Positions 14,478 through 16,216 of a stretch of DNA of 16,216 nt are shown one piece after another. The stretch lies in contig CAIXUF010001083.1 in the NCBI GenBank assembly GCA_903922535.1, positions 1 through 16,216 on the forward strand. The letters are read 5' to 3'. This DNA comes from Candidatus Hydrogenedentota bacterium. GTDB lineage: Bacteria; Hydrogenedentota; Hydrogenedentia; Hydrogenedentiales; CAITNO01. Below the pieces are notes generated by a model. It searched no databases and had not been told where the DNA came from. It was given only the letters and a program-made list of their open reading frames with translations. Numbering within the stretch: the first letter of the stretch is position 1; each line of letters starts with the position of its first letter. The position numbers and the translations under genes were made by a program.

Positions 14478-16216
14478 TTAGCCCCCCTGCTTTTTGTCCC
14501 AGCGCGGCTCCAGCTCAATATAGACCGTGTGAATGCCGCGAAGCACTTTGAACACCACCGAGTCGGCCATGCTCTCGGCGACCTTGGACATGGTCTCCTT
14601 CACGGCGGTCACGTCGGCCACGGCCGCGCCGTTGATCTCAAGCAGCAGGTCGCCGTTCTGGACCATCCCCAGCGAGGCCCAGCCGCCCGGCCGCACCTGC
14701 TCGACAAGAACACCCTGCTGGTCCTCGCGCCAGCGCTCCGACGCGATGTCGAACATGGTGATGTCACGGACGGTGAATTCAAACACGTCGTCGCGAAAGC
14801 GCTTCATCTCGCGGGCCAGTTTGGGCGCCCGCACCAGTTCCACCGCCGCCTTCACTTCCTCCGTGCCGCGCAGAATCTGGAGTTCGGCCGTGGCGCCCAC
14901 GCTGTACTGCCGGACAAAGGCGGCGAGGTCCTCGCCGTCCTCCGGGCGGTTGGCCGTCATCTTGGTGCCGTCCACTGCGAGAATCAAGTCGCCCACCTGG
15001 ACACCCGCCTTGGCCGCCGTGCTGTCGCGGTACACGTGCGTCACACGGAAGCCCGTGAGCCCCGCCGCGCCCATCTGCTCCGCCAGGTCGCGGGTGATGA
15101 CCTGCGTCTCCACGGGCAGCCACGCCCTTTTCGCCTCCAGCCCCGGATCAATCAGCTCTTTGAGGCCGACGCTCACCACCGTTTCAAAGCGCTGGGTCTT
15201 GCGTTCAAAGGTCACCAGCGTTGGCACCGGCTCGTCCTTGCCCTTGGTGATTTCCTCGGTGGCCGCCATCAGGTCGCCCACGCTTTTCACCGGCTTGCCG
15301 CCCACCGCAACGATCACATCCTGCCCCTGCAGCGCCGGTTTGGCCTCGCCGGAGGCCCCGCCCGGACGCACCGACGTGACCAAAACGCCGTCCGTGCTGT
15401 CGCGCTTCATTTCCCGCGCCATCATGAAGGACAGGTCGCGAAAAGTCAGGCCCCACTGCGGCTGCTCAAACTGTTTCAACTGCACCGGTTCGCGCTCCGC
15501 CGGGGTCACGGTGAGTTCCGTCACCGCGCCGGCGCGCTCCACCTTGGCTGTTACCGGCTGGCCGAGGGCCAGTCCGGCAACAAGCCGGTTAAAGTCCGGC
15601 AACTGCACCGAAAACTTCACATCCACCGGCGTGCCCGCCAGTTCCACCATATAGTCGCCCGCCTTCAACCCGGCCTTGTCGGCCGGAGAGCCCGCAACGA
15701 CGCCGCCGATAAGCGCGCCCGTCGTGTGCCCGTCGGACTTCAGCCGGGGCTGCACCTCAACCCCCAGCCAGGCGCGTTTCACCTGGCCGTTGGCCATGAG
15801 CGCCTCCGCCACCTCCCGCGCAAGGTTTCCCGGAATCGCGCCGCTCAGCCCCAGTTTAATCTCGTTGATGCCGATGACCTCGCCGCCCAGCGTCACCAGC
15901 GGCCCGCCTGAGTTGCCCCCGAAAATCTCCGCGTCGTGGCCCAGCCAGCGCACCAGCGAGCCCACATTCTCGCCGTCCTGCTTCATGCCGCCGCCGTACT
16001 TGCCCATCCATTCCGGCATCGTCATTTCAGTGTTGCTCAGAATTCCGAGCGTCACCGACTGCGACAATGCCAGCGGACAGCCCATTGCCAGCACGTGATC
16101 CCCCACGCGCATGGCCGACGAGTCGCCAAAGGAGGCCACCGGGAACACCCGGCCGTTGGTGTTCTTCAGCTTGATGACCGCGATGTCCGTCAGCGGGTCC
16201 GTGCCCACCAGTTCTA
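14478..16216 (-). CDS. HtrA/DegP-like trypsin-type serine protease with four PDZ-like domains (5' end off window)
   Basis: The frame runs off the window on its N-terminal side; about 578 residues are visible and the catalytic histidine is not seen. Remaining triad residues are the aspartate in LTDIAVIKL, at the very edge, and the serine in FGGNSGGPL about 92 residues later, so the protease core appears active. Four PDZ-like modules follow: LGVEVQP/GSPADKAGLKAGDY, GVLVTSVRPGG/GQDVIVAVGG, FRVTHVYRDSTAAKAGVQVGD, and GVLVEQVRPGG/NGDLLLEING. Typical DegP or DegS proteins carry two or one. Known family members act in the periplasm as quality-control proteases or regulators of envelope stress. Any export signal lies outside the window. 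It heads the visible gene run but has no obvious link to folate synthesis. Confidence 0.88.
   Translation of the reverse strand, partial: ELVGTDPLTDIAVIKLKNTNGRVFPVASFGDSSAMRVGDHVLAMGCPLALSQSVTLGILSNTEMTMPEWMGKYGGGMKQDGENVGSLVRWLGHDAEIFGGNSGGPLVTLGGEVIGINEIKLGLSGAIPGNLAREVAEALMANGQVKRAWLGVEVQPRLKSDGHTTGALIGGVVAGSPADKAGLKAGDYMVELAGTPVDVKFSVQLPDFNRLVAGLALGQPVTAKVERAGAVTELTVTPAEREPVQLKQFEQPQWGLTFRDLSFMMAREMKRDSTDGVLVTSVRPGGASGEAKPALQGQDVIVAVGGKPVKSVGDLMAATEEITKGKDEPVPTLVTFERKTQRFETVVSVGLKELIDPGLEAKRAWLPVETQVITRDLAEQMGAAGLTGFRVTHVYRDSTAAKAGVQVGDLILAVDGTKMTANRPEDGEDLAAFVRQYSVGATAELQILRGTEEVKAAVELVRAPKLAREMKRFRDDVFEFTVRDITMFDIASERWREDQQGVLVEQVRPGGWASLGMVQNGDLLLEINGAAVADVTAVKETMSKVAESMADSVVFKVLRGIHTVYIELEPRWDKKQGG

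Noticed and set aside
14529..15911. Long plus-strand open frames (460 and 373 codons) opposite the HtrA-like gene
   Set aside because: His/Arg-rich and Ser/Thr-rich antisense shadows of a clear protease with PDZ domains; no recognisable domain.

Overview
The window is GC-rich bacterial DNA with dense genes, frequent 4-base ATGA overlaps, and several large secreted proteins of glycoside-hydrolase type. Those secreted families, together with 9-base-period ATGGAC/GTCCAT arrays between genes, resemble uncultured members of the Planctomycetota, Lentisphaerota and Hydrogenedentota. That assignment is an inference from gene style. There is no rRNA or other marker gene here to confirm it. No tRNA, rRNA, CRISPR array, transposase or phage gene was seen.

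Layout. (1) Positions 1-2653 are plus strand: the C-terminal end of a flavin/2Fe-2S electron-transfer subunit (hydrogenase-gamma or anaerobic-reductase type), then a small PlsC-like acyltransferase translationally linked to a secreted beta-propeller protein. (2) Positions 2654-2816 are a convergent intergenic region holding the first ATGGAC/GTCCAT inverted array. (3) Positions 2817-10509 are minus strand. They hold a polysaccharide-type operon, transcribed from right to left: a 1130-residue eight-repeat propeller fused to a GH123/DUF4091-like catalytic domain, a 757-residue TIM-barrel-like protein, a 602-residue glycosidase-like protein with a trimerisation-like domain, and possibly a 67-residue hypothetical protein. 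(4) Positions 10510-10797 are intergenic and carry the second, larger ATGGAC/GTCCAT inverted array plus the likely promoter region of the polysaccharide operon. (5) Positions 10798-16216 are minus strand and form a tight seven-gene run. Its order is a multi-PDZ HtrA-like protease (5' end off the window), a PTR1/FolM-like pteridine reductase, folB, folK, folE, a glycerophosphodiester phosphodiesterase lipoprotein, and an HD-domain (p)ppGpp-hydrolase-like protein.

How the genes work together. The folate block supplies FolE (GTP to dihydroneopterin triphosphate), FolB (dihydroneopterin to 6-hydroxymethyl-dihydropterin) and FolK (its pyrophosphorylation). The SDR beside them has the altered nucleotide-binding and active-site residues of pteridine reductases, so it probably reduces a pterin or dihydrofolate. 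folP, folC and a classical folA are not in the window. The three secreted proteins at 3038-10509 look like one extracytoplasmic glycan-processing unit. Their substrate cannot be read from the sequence, although the GH123-like domain hints at N-acetylgalactosamine-containing glycans.

The most unusual structure is the pair of head-to-head arrays of ATGGAC/GTCCAT with a strict 9-base period. Each lies just downstream of a transcription unit and can fold into a long hairpin in RNA.
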